From Ascidia mentula (taxonomy: Eukaryota; Chordata; Ascidiacea; Phlebobranchia; Ascidiidae): a DNA stretch of 64,000 nucleotides. Shown here in pieces: positions 49,361 through 60,300 of this stretch. Made by a program: the position numbers and the translations under genes. Location of the stretch: the NCBI GenBank assembly GCA_947561715.1, contig OX387203.1, forward strand, positions 3,472,001-3,536,000, given 5' to 3'. The notes under the pieces are model-generated. The model was not told where the DNA came from and searched no databases. It was given only the letters and a program-made list of their open reading frames with translations. The stretch's first letter is position 1; each line of letters starts with the position of its first letter.

Positions 49361-52301
49361 ATGGGTGGCGCAATATTCGCATCGCTGCTAATCCTGTGTA
49401 CGGAATGCTTTTCACTATTGCCAGCAACAACACTTCGTCTTGTTTTACGTCAGTCATTTGACAATGCCGCCTTCACCCACTTTGCAAAAGTTGGAACCTT
49501 TGTAGGTGACGTGCATGCTTTCAAAAGCATTCAACCAAATTAACAGTTTGGAATTATTTTCTGTACCTCGACATTTCGAGGACCACTTACATTGTCATAC
49601 ATTTTCCACACACGGCGTGCAATATGTTTTTAAGGTACACGCCTCGCAAACGGCCCTCTGTAATAACGAAAGTTATGCACTATGATTTTGGCCAGATAAA
49701 ACGAAGGCAGAAATTGATTCTGTTCTAGTGGTTATCGACTTGGTCTGTCAGCAAAACCAACAGGGTCGCATAGTTTAAAGCACATTCATTCATCCAAAAC
49801 GAGAAGGAAATCCTAACAAATTGATGTTTACCGGTTATTGAATTTGTATTGTGTCATGAAATACGTCAATTGCATCTTTCGAAACGCATCCTTTCTTTTT
49901 ACAACGTTTTTGCGCCACAGCACGTCATCCACTGGAATCCTCAGGTGCACTTGGTTATAGGAGGCGGATAACTAAAAATGGGTTAGGGTTAGGGGCGAGT
50001 TAATCGTCAATAGGCGTCAATGTATATGACGCAAAAACGGGGACACGGGTGACCGGTCTTGCTAAAACAGGATGCCCTTCCCCGAACTATTCACAGAAAA
50101 AGTGCGGGCGTGTCGCGCTTGCCTGTCGGCCCGGCATTCTTTTCTCGTTTGTCTATCGAGAAATGACTTCTGTCGTCAGATTTCCGACGAGAAGAAGGAC
50201 TGACTGCGAGAACTTGTCACGCTAGTTGGGAACTATTTTTAGGACTAAACAAAGAAAGGCTGCCGGAACACAAGTGTACGGTTAGTTATCGTGAATATAG
50301 AGCGCTGATACAAAGCGTCAACAACATTAAACCGTTCTTATGTTCCCTTCCATTCAACCTATACTAGTCCGATTTTGTCTTGCGCACAAAGCGTGCGTTT
50401 TCGTGCTTTTCGTCAGGGGCATAGGAAACGTCTTCCGAAATCAATCGGTCCTTTTCGCAAGCAATAAAAGACGCTCCCATATTGAGGTAACAAAATGATT
50501 TATTTTCGTGCTTGGGTGTGTGCTTTGACGACAGCTTAACTAAAAACCCACAAAGTCCCTTTTTTATTTCCATGATTAAATTGATGGTCTATTATCTAAT
50601 GAAAATTTTTTTCCGTGATTTTGAAATGGGAGTAACATATTGGTCGATGTCGCCTCAGAGGTATTTCACTGCTTACAACCTCATAGGTCACTGTTGAACA
50701 CGAGCCAAATTTTCTTTGAACAGGAAATTAACTTCCTGCGAATTGCTCGGAATTTAGTAACCCAATGTCTGACGCCATACCGGTCAACTTACATCGAATG
50801 TGCTGTAATGTATTTGGATCGTATGTGCTGTAATGTATTTTGGATCGTATGTGCTGTAATGCATTTTGTTTACAATTCGCATTGCATTATTCATCGGTAA
50901 AGAATAAGGTTGAATTCGCTCGACAAAATCAGTCAGTAGAAAACGTTGGAAGCGACTACTTTTCCATTCCTAGTTTCGTATGATAATGATCTAAACTTCA
51001 CAATAATGTTTATATGAGGATTAGCAATAACTTGATTGATATTGAACTGTATAAATTTTGAAGCTTGAGTAGATTAAGGTTCACGCAAAAATTATTCGAA
51101 TTCGTCATCTCGTGTATCGTGTGCGTCAAACGTTCCGCTGAAATGACATGAACACTCAATAAACTAAGTTAAATTGGTCCGCCAGACCCGACGCTTTTAC
51201 CACACAAAAGGTTAATATCTCTTTTGAAGTCAACTTCCAACTGCCAATTCGTTTCTTCGTTCGTTTTTGCCACGCCGCGCCCAAATCCTGCCAAAAAGTC
51301 ATTCGTCTCACCCTTTTTGTCGACAAAAGCCGTCGAGAAGGACATTGTGATGAAAAAGGTTGGTTGTCCTTAGCAACTCGTTTTGTTGTTGTAAACCTGT
51401 CACTGCAAAAAAATCTTTTTAAAAGTAACCCCAAATGTCACAAATACCGTTGTGAATTGTGAACGTAAAGTTATTCATTGGAATCGATCCAAAAAGCCTT
51501 TTTGTTGCTCTAGGGTGAAAAACGTTAACAAATCAACACGTTGACGTGCAAAAATAACATTGAGCATAAATTTCTTATGTTAACTGAATGGAATCTTGTG
51601 ATGCTTTTTTCAAACAAAGTTTTTATAGGTACGATGGGATAGGTTAAAAAAGCAGCATCAAAAGTGGATAGAATGGCAGTTGTAGTATTATCCAAAAATT
51701 CTCCAACATCCACTTAAACAAAAGTGCCCACAATACATTCCCAAACTTTGTACTGAGTTTTTCAAATGCTACAATTTTGCTACATCTAAAATTTATCCAA
51801 CGAAAACTAGATTCGCCAAATGTTAAACAATCATGTTCTAAAATGCCTGTTAGGTAATGGGTTTAAGGTTCGTCATGTTATTATTAATGCTTTCAATGCG
51901 ACTTATTCCTTGCTGCATGGGTATCGGATTTAAACATTCACGAATTAATAGTTCAAAAATGTGGAATCACCCCACATTGTCCATTCCCGCCACAACGGAT
52001 CCGTATTTCAGAAAAAATCGTTTGGAGCCTTTTTCGTGCAAGACAGCTTCTCAAAACGCGCGAAAAAACAAAACTGCAACGCCTACTCGAATACGTTGCG
52101 CAACATCAAGAGGAAACGGTCGTTATTGTAAACAGTACCAATTACGTATTAGGAGATCCGCCCTTCTCGTACGTCAATTCGTGCAAAGAATTCTTTCGTG
52201 GGCAACGAGAAAGGGTTTTCATGAAAAGAGTGGGCATGAAACACAATAAAAAAGCGTATCGGGTATTTTTAGGCAACACCCTGTTGCGCAACTGCCAATA
52301 A
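49361..52301 (+). CDS. Unrecognised secreted cysteine-rich protein
   Basis: I infer a spliced gene from phase-matched exons: 49361-49505 (signal peptide MGGAIFASLLILCTECFS), 50180 to about 50291, 50368-50486, 51211-51358 and 51952-52301. An optional in-phase exon may lie at 50724-50804. The joins keep one frame to a TAA at 52299-52301, which overlaps an AATAAA poly(A) signal. The protein has about 280 residues, or 305 with the optional exon. Landmarks in order are LRLVLRQSFDNAAF, FRREEGLTARTC, RFCLAHKACVFVLFVRG, IRFFVRFCHAAPKSC, KCGITPHCPFPPQ and SYVNSCKEFFRGQRERVF, ending LLRNCQ. The motif RFC followed by C and a hydrophobic strand appears twice, so there may be a repeated fold. No transmembrane segment is seen after the signal. 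I do not recognise the family. Exon 2 could end at 50280 or about 50291; the latter gives the phase needed for exon 3. Confidence 0.6.
50799..50872. repeat. Three-copy 25-base tandem repeat
   Basis: The unit tgtgctgtaatgtatttgg, then atcgta, is repeated about three times with small differences. Each unit contains a potential GCT|GTAATG splice donor, and the first would be the donor of the optional exon 50724-50804. Confidence 0.7.
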
Positions 52302-53648
52302 ATGTTGCAACCAACTACGATACAAGTGTACAACAATAATGTGCTGGAAACAGGCAACGAAGCTTTATGTACACAATGGTTTGTTTTCATTTTATCAAAA
52401 AGTTTTCCTTGTCCAAAATATTGTGCAGTTTTAATTCAAAGGTTTGTTCCCGTGCCTGGTCAATTGGACGTTCGCTCAGTTGAGGCATCGAAATGAACAC
52501 TTTGTTTCCACTGAATTTTCCAATGTCGTAAGCCGTGCCACGCGTTGGGAGCGTGGTGCCGAACGAGAGTAGATTAGCATGGCATGCCGCCCGCCCCTGC
52601 TGTATTTGCTATCTGTTGAAAGATATGCGGCGAGACAGACGAATCACGAGCTGTCTGCATGTGGTCATGAGAAATGACTTTAAGTCTGTTTCGTGTTTCT
52701 TAGTCAACGCAAGGTAAAAACTAGGGAAAATAAAATTACCCTTGTGATTTGGCTAGTTTCGTTTAAAATGTCCGAATCTGTTTAAAATTGTTGAATGTAG
52801 ACTTCTATTAATTAAATATAAATTTTTTAAAAACGCCTATTTTGACATAACATGTTGAAATAGTTCGAGTATTTTGCGTTATTTGTTACGTAAGTTTTGT
52901 CTGTCCAAAAGCACACTGATGCTATAACAAAACTAAACAGTAGACCACCCAGGAATTTGAAGCATAATCACGTCAGCTCCCTTCTTCCTATAAAATTACA
53001 GCAGTGTCACAATGGTCCGGATCTTGCGCAAGAACATGATACCAGTACCGATGATTTCCTCTTCCATCCATAACATGAAAAAAATGAAAAAGGTTTTCGT
53101 CGCCCGATGGCGGAAATTCTTTTTTTGGATGATCGTCAGGGACCGTTGCAATTGATTAGAGATCGCAGTCTGCGACAAAGGAGCTGAACAAAACGGCCAC
53201 GCCTTGTTGCAGATGGATGACGGAAGGTCGTATAGAAATGGATCAGTACTGCGCATTGAGCTGTTTTACACGGTTTTAAAACTTAACTGTGAAGCTCTTA
53301 CAACAACAAACATAACCTAATGTTAAGAACTAACCACCCATTCACAATACAAATCACGTTTTACGGATACTTCGTCAAGCTGCACAACAGCAACGAATCA
53401 AATCGACCACCTACATGGTTTGTCAATCAAATCGTTAACACACGCGGACTAGCATCACTGGCAAAACAAAGTGTCCACCTTTAACCTCGTAAAGCCATTC
53501 GCTTTTATAGCGCTTTACAACCGCTACATGGCTATAAAAAACCTAAAACTCATGTAATCACGAACATCAAAATGCTTGCCATACACCTCAACAACGTTAG
53601 TATGCGAGTAGAGTTGCTGAAAGAAAGTGTTTCTGTGGCACATGAACA
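52302..53648. other. Intergenic region before the first ENPP gene
   Basis: No gene is supported. An 86-codon minus-strand frame (52996-53256) and a short plus-strand frame from 53011 occupy the same bases and neither shows a family signature. Confidence 0.5.
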
Positions 53649-56600
53649 ATGCAAGCGTTAGTGTATGCTTTGGGGATCCTGGCATTTCTTGTCTTGCAAT
53701 TGTATGTGGTTGAAACCGCCAGAAAGGCAAACCCTCAACACAAGTTGCTTCTGGTATCCTTCGACGGTTTTAAGTATGAACGTTGTTAAAAATTCTGTTG
53801 GCTTTAAAACATCAAAAAATATTTTTGCAGCATTAATTAAACATTTTGGGCGCGTATCTTTACATTTAATCCCCTAATCATATAGCAACGTAGTAGTGAC
53901 ACTTTTGCACTTCGAAGTACAGTGAGCGCATGTAAACGCAATACAAAGTTTTTCCCTTGTTTTGTGCAGATGGAATTACATGGAAAAAGCTCCCGACTTG
54001 GAAGGTTTTAAGCGTATACGGGAACAAGGCGTAAAGGCAAAATACATGCAGCCGGTTTTCCCAACCCAAACCTCTCCAAATCACTTTTCAGTTGCCACAG
54101 GTGATTGTTGGGTTTATAAGTTCGTAGTGGGGTCTGGAAAATCTATTGCCAATTCCCATTTAACTTTTCAGTTGAGGCTTACGTAGGGTAAAAACCTAAT
54201 GCTGTTTGTAATAGCCGACTTAAGCATGTGAGCTAATGACAATAATATATCATGTACTTTTTACGATTACGATTTTTGATTATCATTTCGGCATTATCAT
54301 GAGATATTCATCTTTAAAACTAGAAACATATCTTTAAATACGATTAGGCTGCAAGATTTTCTTCATCTTGCGGGGTAATATAGTATATTCCGACGTATCT
54401 TGTTTGCAACCATTATAATACTATAGGCTCTTACTTCAGGCAAACACACAGGAAAATATCTTACAGGTTTATACCCTGAATCACACGGGGTCGTACACAA
54501 CTGCAACTATAATGCTAGCGCCGGTGGCTTGTGGCAGGGTACGAACTTTTACTCTACCCTTGCCGTCAACGAGTGGTGGGACAACGGAGCAGAACCAATA
54601 TGGATTACAGCCGTTAAACAGGTAGGAGATTTCGGACGTGAAATTTAGTCCCACGTTCAAAGTTGCGTCGTGCTGCATGATGCACAGTCTATGCCTTTAG
54701 TGGTTAAAATCACGCTTTGGTTGGTAAAGCACCTTGATATTATTATACCCCAAAACCACATTCATTCACTATTTTAAATGCATCTTACTTGCACTCAAAT
54801 AATAACATTTTTAAAACAAACTTCAAATTTGTCACGGTCTATGAGCCACATGCAACCATCTACAGAAATATCCATGTACTTTCAATCCAAACTTTTGAGC
54901 GGCTTGTTTATGCAAAAAACTTCTCAGTTCAAAAACGAATGGAGTACAAAGGTTTTATTTCAATACAAGTTGCTATTTCGTACTCTGTTTTTGCAGGGAC
55001 TTCGAAGTGGCGGAAACTTGTTTCCCGGCAGTGCGGCCAATATGAGTGGGATCGGAGCAACCCTCCAAGTGCTAGAAACATCAGATACTCCAACAGACGA
55101 AGTTGCATGGCACGAGAGAATTGACGTCACTATGAAATGGTTTACGGAGGAAAACCTCGATATGGTTGCTTTGTACTTTGAGCAGGTATAAATTTGTAAT
55201 GGTGTGATCAATGCTTTGTAAACTGGCTGCCAAAAGCTATGACGTTTTCTTCCCAAGATTCAACACAGGCAGCAGAGCGTAATCCATGAGAAAGTTACAT
55301 TTTCATTGACTTGATAACCTTCATAACTTTATCAGTCCTCTTGACATTTCGTTTCTCACTGCTGATTAATGGCTCGGTTGTGTTTAGCGTAAAACAGGAA
55401 TAATTTAATTTTCCATTTTCTTCTCGCATGTTATTTTCTCTTTCCCTGCTTTTTCGTAAAATCGTAAAAACTTAATCTCTATTTTCATGCCAATCTTCTT
55501 ATATTTCTTATAGCCTGACATCACAAGTCATAGGATTGGTCCCGACGATCCTGAAATCGCGGAGGAACTAATGCCTCTGATAAGTCGCACTATAGTTCAT
55601 TTGCTGGACCAAATTGATCAGTACGGTCTGACTGATCACTTAAACGTCGTGTTTATGAGGTATGGTAGCCAATAACTTGCGATTCTTTTAATGAAGTAAA
55701 CTTACAATAAACATACACTCTATTTGGACTTTAGTAACGTGCATTACTTTATTGCTGATAGTGCTTCCTTGCCAAAATCATTTCTGCTGAAATTTGAACA
55801 GATTTTAGGTCTTAAATCGTGTTTGCGTGTTTCTTTATGTCTACCAGTCATGAGTAAGAGATTATTTTCGTCAACTTAGACGCACACCCAGAAGTTTATT
55901 CGGCGCTCACATGATTCATTTTGCCCCCGAGAATTTCTTTGAAATGTGAATATGAGCTTTCTGTTTGCAGCGATCATGGTTTTCAAACTGTCAACAAATC
56001 CATCCGCGGCGACGAGGCCATTTCGTTGATGACGTACGTTGATATGTCCAAAGTCCCGTTTATGTTTGCATACGGCCCGCTTGCGTTGATTGAAACTGAG
56101 GACGGATACGTTGACGAAGTATATGCCAACCTTACAGGTGACTTTTATTTCTATTTCCTTCTTCTTTGTTCCTCTGACGCAAAATATGGTTTTTCTTTAT
56201 GTCAAAGTAGTAATGGTGACGCCAAATCCCAAAACACAATTCATTGCATTAAAATCTGGCGAAAAAGCAACTAGGCCTATATTCATTAAGGAATACTTTT
56301 GACGCCTTTTACTTTTATTTAATTAAAACGATCTAAGGATGGCCTGAATTGTTGCCGAAACGTCTCATATAAATAAAATATCTATATTTGAAAGTTTTTA
56401 AAAAACTTTTATATCTGTTCCATGCGGTTTCTGACCTTTTTTTCTTCGCAGCCGGAAACAGCAGAATGGCTGTCTATAAAAAGGAAGACATACCAGAAAG
56501 ATGGCATTACAAAAACAACGACAGGGTCACATCCATTGTGGTTGTGGCAGACCCAGGGCTGGACACGTACCCGGTATAAGCGGTTGCCACTGAAACTCGC

Positions 56601-57160
56601 ATCTAAGTATGTTGCTCAAGTAAAAACCAATGTTTCACACAGGTTTTCCCTGGATTTCACGTCAATGCCGGTGATCATGGATACGACAACAACGAATTGA
56701 ACATGAGGGCATCATATTTTAGTATCGGACCGTCTTTCAAGGTTGTGCATAAATACCAGGATTATCTATTTGATATTATTGTACTTGTTTAGCAGCATCA
56801 AGCATAAACTGCTTTTGTAACAGTATCTTGTGCAGCATAACTTTATGTAACCCATGCGTTACATGGTCCTTAATGAGCACGTCTAACTTTTAAAATCAAA
56901 ATTATGAGTCCAAACAACGCAAAAAATTACTAGTAAAGTCATGAAAATAATCGGTTTTACAGCCTGGATACGTCGTTGACGGATTCGAATCAATCCATGT
57001 CTACGAACTCATGTGTCACCTTCTTGATCTGGACCCAGCCCCCAACAATGGTTCCCTCGACGTTCTAATAGGAACAATCAGAAACTCTGCTACCGCTGTC
57101 AAGTCTTCGATTACGTGGCCTACTGTCGTTGCTTTTCTCTTACTTATAGTGAATAATTAA
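53649..57160 (+). CDS. ENPP-A: ectonucleotide pyrophosphatase/phosphodiesterase (443 aa, ENPP4/5-like)
   Basis: Nine exons: 53649-53773, 53970-54100, 54467-54621, 54997-55185, 55514-55659, 55971-56137, 56452-56573, 56643-56741 and 56963-57160. They total 444 codons in frame. This is an extracellular phosphodiesterase of the alkaline-phosphatase superfamily with two zinc sites. All catalytic landmarks are present: D39 in VSFDGF, nucleophile T76 in TQTSPNHF, then LYPESHG, D202/H206 in PDITSH, D250/H251 in SDHGF and H357 in GDHGYDN. The [11 protein letters not shown] and [18 protein letters not shown] blocks fit the ENPP4/5 branch best. An N-terminal signal peptide ([19 protein letters not shown]) and a C-terminal hydrophobic stretch ([12 protein letters not shown]) suggest a membrane-anchored ectoenzyme, through either a short type I helix or a GPI signal. 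A poly(A) signal lies near 57195. The substrate cannot be read from sequence; family members cleave nucleotides or lipid phosphodiesters. Confidence 0.92.
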
Positions 57161-57365
57161 ATTTACGTCGCATTTTTGGAGTGCGTGATCACCAATAAAT
57201 TTGTCTTTTTCACCCCTTGGTACAGGCGTGTTTGAAGTTAATAACGTCATTATGCTGATCGAACGATAAGACAAAATATCGGAAAAAATAATCAATAATC
57301 TACTCGCGTACTGGCTTCAGTCCTGTGCTAATGCGTTTCGGTACCGTTTCGCTTGTGTTGTCAAA

Positions 57366-60300
57366 ATGGGGCCCCAATGGATGCTAGTTCTATTGTTTAT
57401 GCGAGGTTGTTCTGGACTGGTTACAAAAGCCAAAGATCACCATAAACTTCTGCTTGTCTCCATAGATGGGTTAAGGTACGTGGACTGACACGAAACAAAC
57501 AGTTAATTTTTATGCGTAAGTGAACAGTTTAAATTGAAGCTATACCTAAATACTTTTGGATGATTGTTTTCTTAATCCGTTGGCATAGATAACATAAATC
57601 ACACGTGTTTTAGTTTTATGTCAAACTTTATTGTTTAGTGTTCGGATAAACCTTTCAGTTGGCTTAAAAGGTAGTCCTCAAGGAAAAAGTGTATTTTTAT
57701 AGGTGGGATTACGCTCACCGTGTCGATAATCTTGAAGGTTTTAAGAGGCTTTTTAACAATGGGGTTCGAGCTAAGTACATGAAACCCGCCTTTCCAAGCC
57801 AAACCTCTCCGTGTCATTTCACCATTGCAACAGGTTGGTCAATATTTACCCTTAGGAAGATTATTGACAGGCCCATGTTCTGTTTTGTGGTTACGATTAT
57901 TTTCTCCAAACGGGAAATATGTAAACTATATTATTTTAATTTTGCATTATTTCTTAAAACAATAAAACCATAAAAATACGTTCTAATGTGTAAAACATGT
58001 TTAGTTTGAGTGTAAATACATCAGATGTGAAATGAGTTGGGTTTGGATAATAAACTTATCCTCCTTGGGTATCATGTTATATATATGTAACGCTTTATTC
58101 CCAAACCTGTGCAAGACACGGTACGTTTGTGCTTACTTATATTCCATTTGGCTGAATCGGCGTAATTGGCGCAACTTTGTATGTTTCCTTCAGGCCTATA
58201 CCCGGAATCGCATGGAGTTGTACACAACTGTAACTACGACAAAACTCAGACTGGTCTTTGGTCGCGATCAAACTTTTACTCGACTCTTGCCGTCAACGAG
58301 TGGTGGGACAACGGTGCAGAGCCAATATGGATTACAGCCGTTAATCAGGTGTTGTTTGCACGTCTTGTTGCGGACCAGCATAAACTATTCGTTCAAACAT
58401 AGCGCACAGGCACTCCAACCGCACAATGTGCTGTCACTGCTACTCATAGTGCTTCCTTTGTGTTGATTCACTTTGCAACTGTTTGCTATGCTATCATATC
58501 AAAGCCTTATGGCATAGCACCCTGCGACGATAAAAGTTTTGGTTTTTGTCGACATGTACAGTACAGCTTCTTATAACTTTTTCATTTTTGTAAATACAAA
58601 ACTCTTACTCGCAACAAACTGCTGGGTGAGCTCCAAATGACATTTGCTTAAAAACGATTGACCAATTTTACTCTCGTAAATTCTATGACATAATAATTGT
58701 CATTGCATGCTTGGTAATGACAAATTCAACTTTTTTAGGGTCTACGTAGCGGAGGTAATTTATTTCCGGGAAGCGCTGCCAACATAAGTGGCGTCGGGGC
58801 CACCATACAAGTGCTGGAGACTGCTCAAACACCAAAAGAGGAGAAAGACTGGCATGCGCGAATTGACGAAACCATGAGATGGTTTACGGAGGAAAACCTT
58901 GATATGGTTGCTCTGTATTTTGAAGAGGTGATTAACTTTAGAAAACACACCACTTTGTAAACTTTTTCAAACATATTTTAATGATCTGTCCTTCTGAAAC
59001 AGTTAACATGACTTTTATTGTCCCACGTTTCACCTGTCGTGCAGCGCAGCCTTGCCACAAGGACAGATTATTAAAATATAATTAGCCTGGCAGCAACAGC
59101 AACATCATATTTTTCAAACATATTGTAAACTTAAAGTTATAAGAAAACAAACAGATATTCTGATTTCCAACGAAATGGAATAAGATTATGCATTTCTTAC
59201 ATATATTCAGTCTTACTTCACGTTTTGCTTTTGCAGCCGGATATCACAAGTCACAACCTAGGGCCCAACAGTCCCAACATCACAGAAGTCGTTTTGCCTA
59301 TGATTGATCGCACAGTTGCTTATATATTGAACAAAATAGACGAAGTTGGTCTTACAGACGACCTTAACGTCATATTTGTCAGGTACTAAATATGGTTTAA
59401 TTATAGTTTTTAAATATGTCTTACAATACGATACAGAAAACCTATAGGAAATTAAAGTTTAAGATGACGAAAGCCGTTAAAATCTTTCTACCGATACAGT
59501 TTTAAAACCTTTGTCGTGAAATTAAGACAAGACTTGTCTTAGGCATGTGCCAACGGCGGTACGCAAGTTGCCCTGAGCCTTGCGCGCTCTACGCCTGCGT
59601 GAGTGAGTGATTGACTGTTGGCTGTCGCGCACGTGTTCTGTTAGTGTGTTTTTTTGTTCTGTTCTGTTTGCTTTTGACCTATGTGTCTTGCAGCTGTTCC
59701 TTAGTTACAGTGACTTAAAGCCTCATGTATGAAATAAACAATTAAAATCATAACTATTTAAGTCACTGCTTATATGATATGGATGCGTCAATGAAGCCAA
59801 CACGATTGGATTTGGATTTAAATTCACCAAGTACAGCAAAAGAATGGAAGCACTGGAGGAAGACATTCGAGAACTACACCGATGAAATCTTCAGCTAGCT
59901 TCGAGATGATCAGACTCTATAGATAAGTTGAAACGTCTAATTAACTCTGTATCGCATAACGTGTACGAGTATATTGAGGACTTGGAAACCTACGACGACG
60001 CTATAAACGTTTTGCAACGGCTATATGTGAACACTCCGAATGAAATATTTGCTCGTCATATTTTAGTTACAACACGACAAGAACAAGGTCAATCTCTTGA
60101 CGAGTTTTTGCAAAAACTTCGTAATCTCACCAAAGACTGCAATTTTAAGTCGGTGACCGCTGAGGTTCATCGACAAGAATATATTAGAGACGCATTTATT
60201 AGCGGAATATTGTCCAATTCTACACGAAAGCGCCTCCTAGAACGTAAAGTTAGGCTTAGAAACTGCATTCCTGCAGGCGTCGGCTTACGACGTTGCACAA

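Noticed and set aside
49977-49998. Telomere-like gggttagggttagggg
   Set aside because: Only about two units, embedded in ordinary sequence; too short to argue for an interstitial telomere.
52996-53256. 86-codon minus-strand frame and an opposing short plus-strand frame
   Set aside because: Two mutually exclusive readings with no domain; a tataaa near 52988 is too close to the plus ATG to act as its promoter.
54789-55124. Long plus-strand frames around ENPP-A exon 4
   Set aside because: They read through intron sequence; only 54997-55185 matches the ENPP family, in one frame.
58032-58466. 144-codon plus-strand frame over ENPP-B exon 3
   Set aside because: Shadow frame; the ENPP reading ([14 protein letters not shown]) is in a different frame with proper splice sites.
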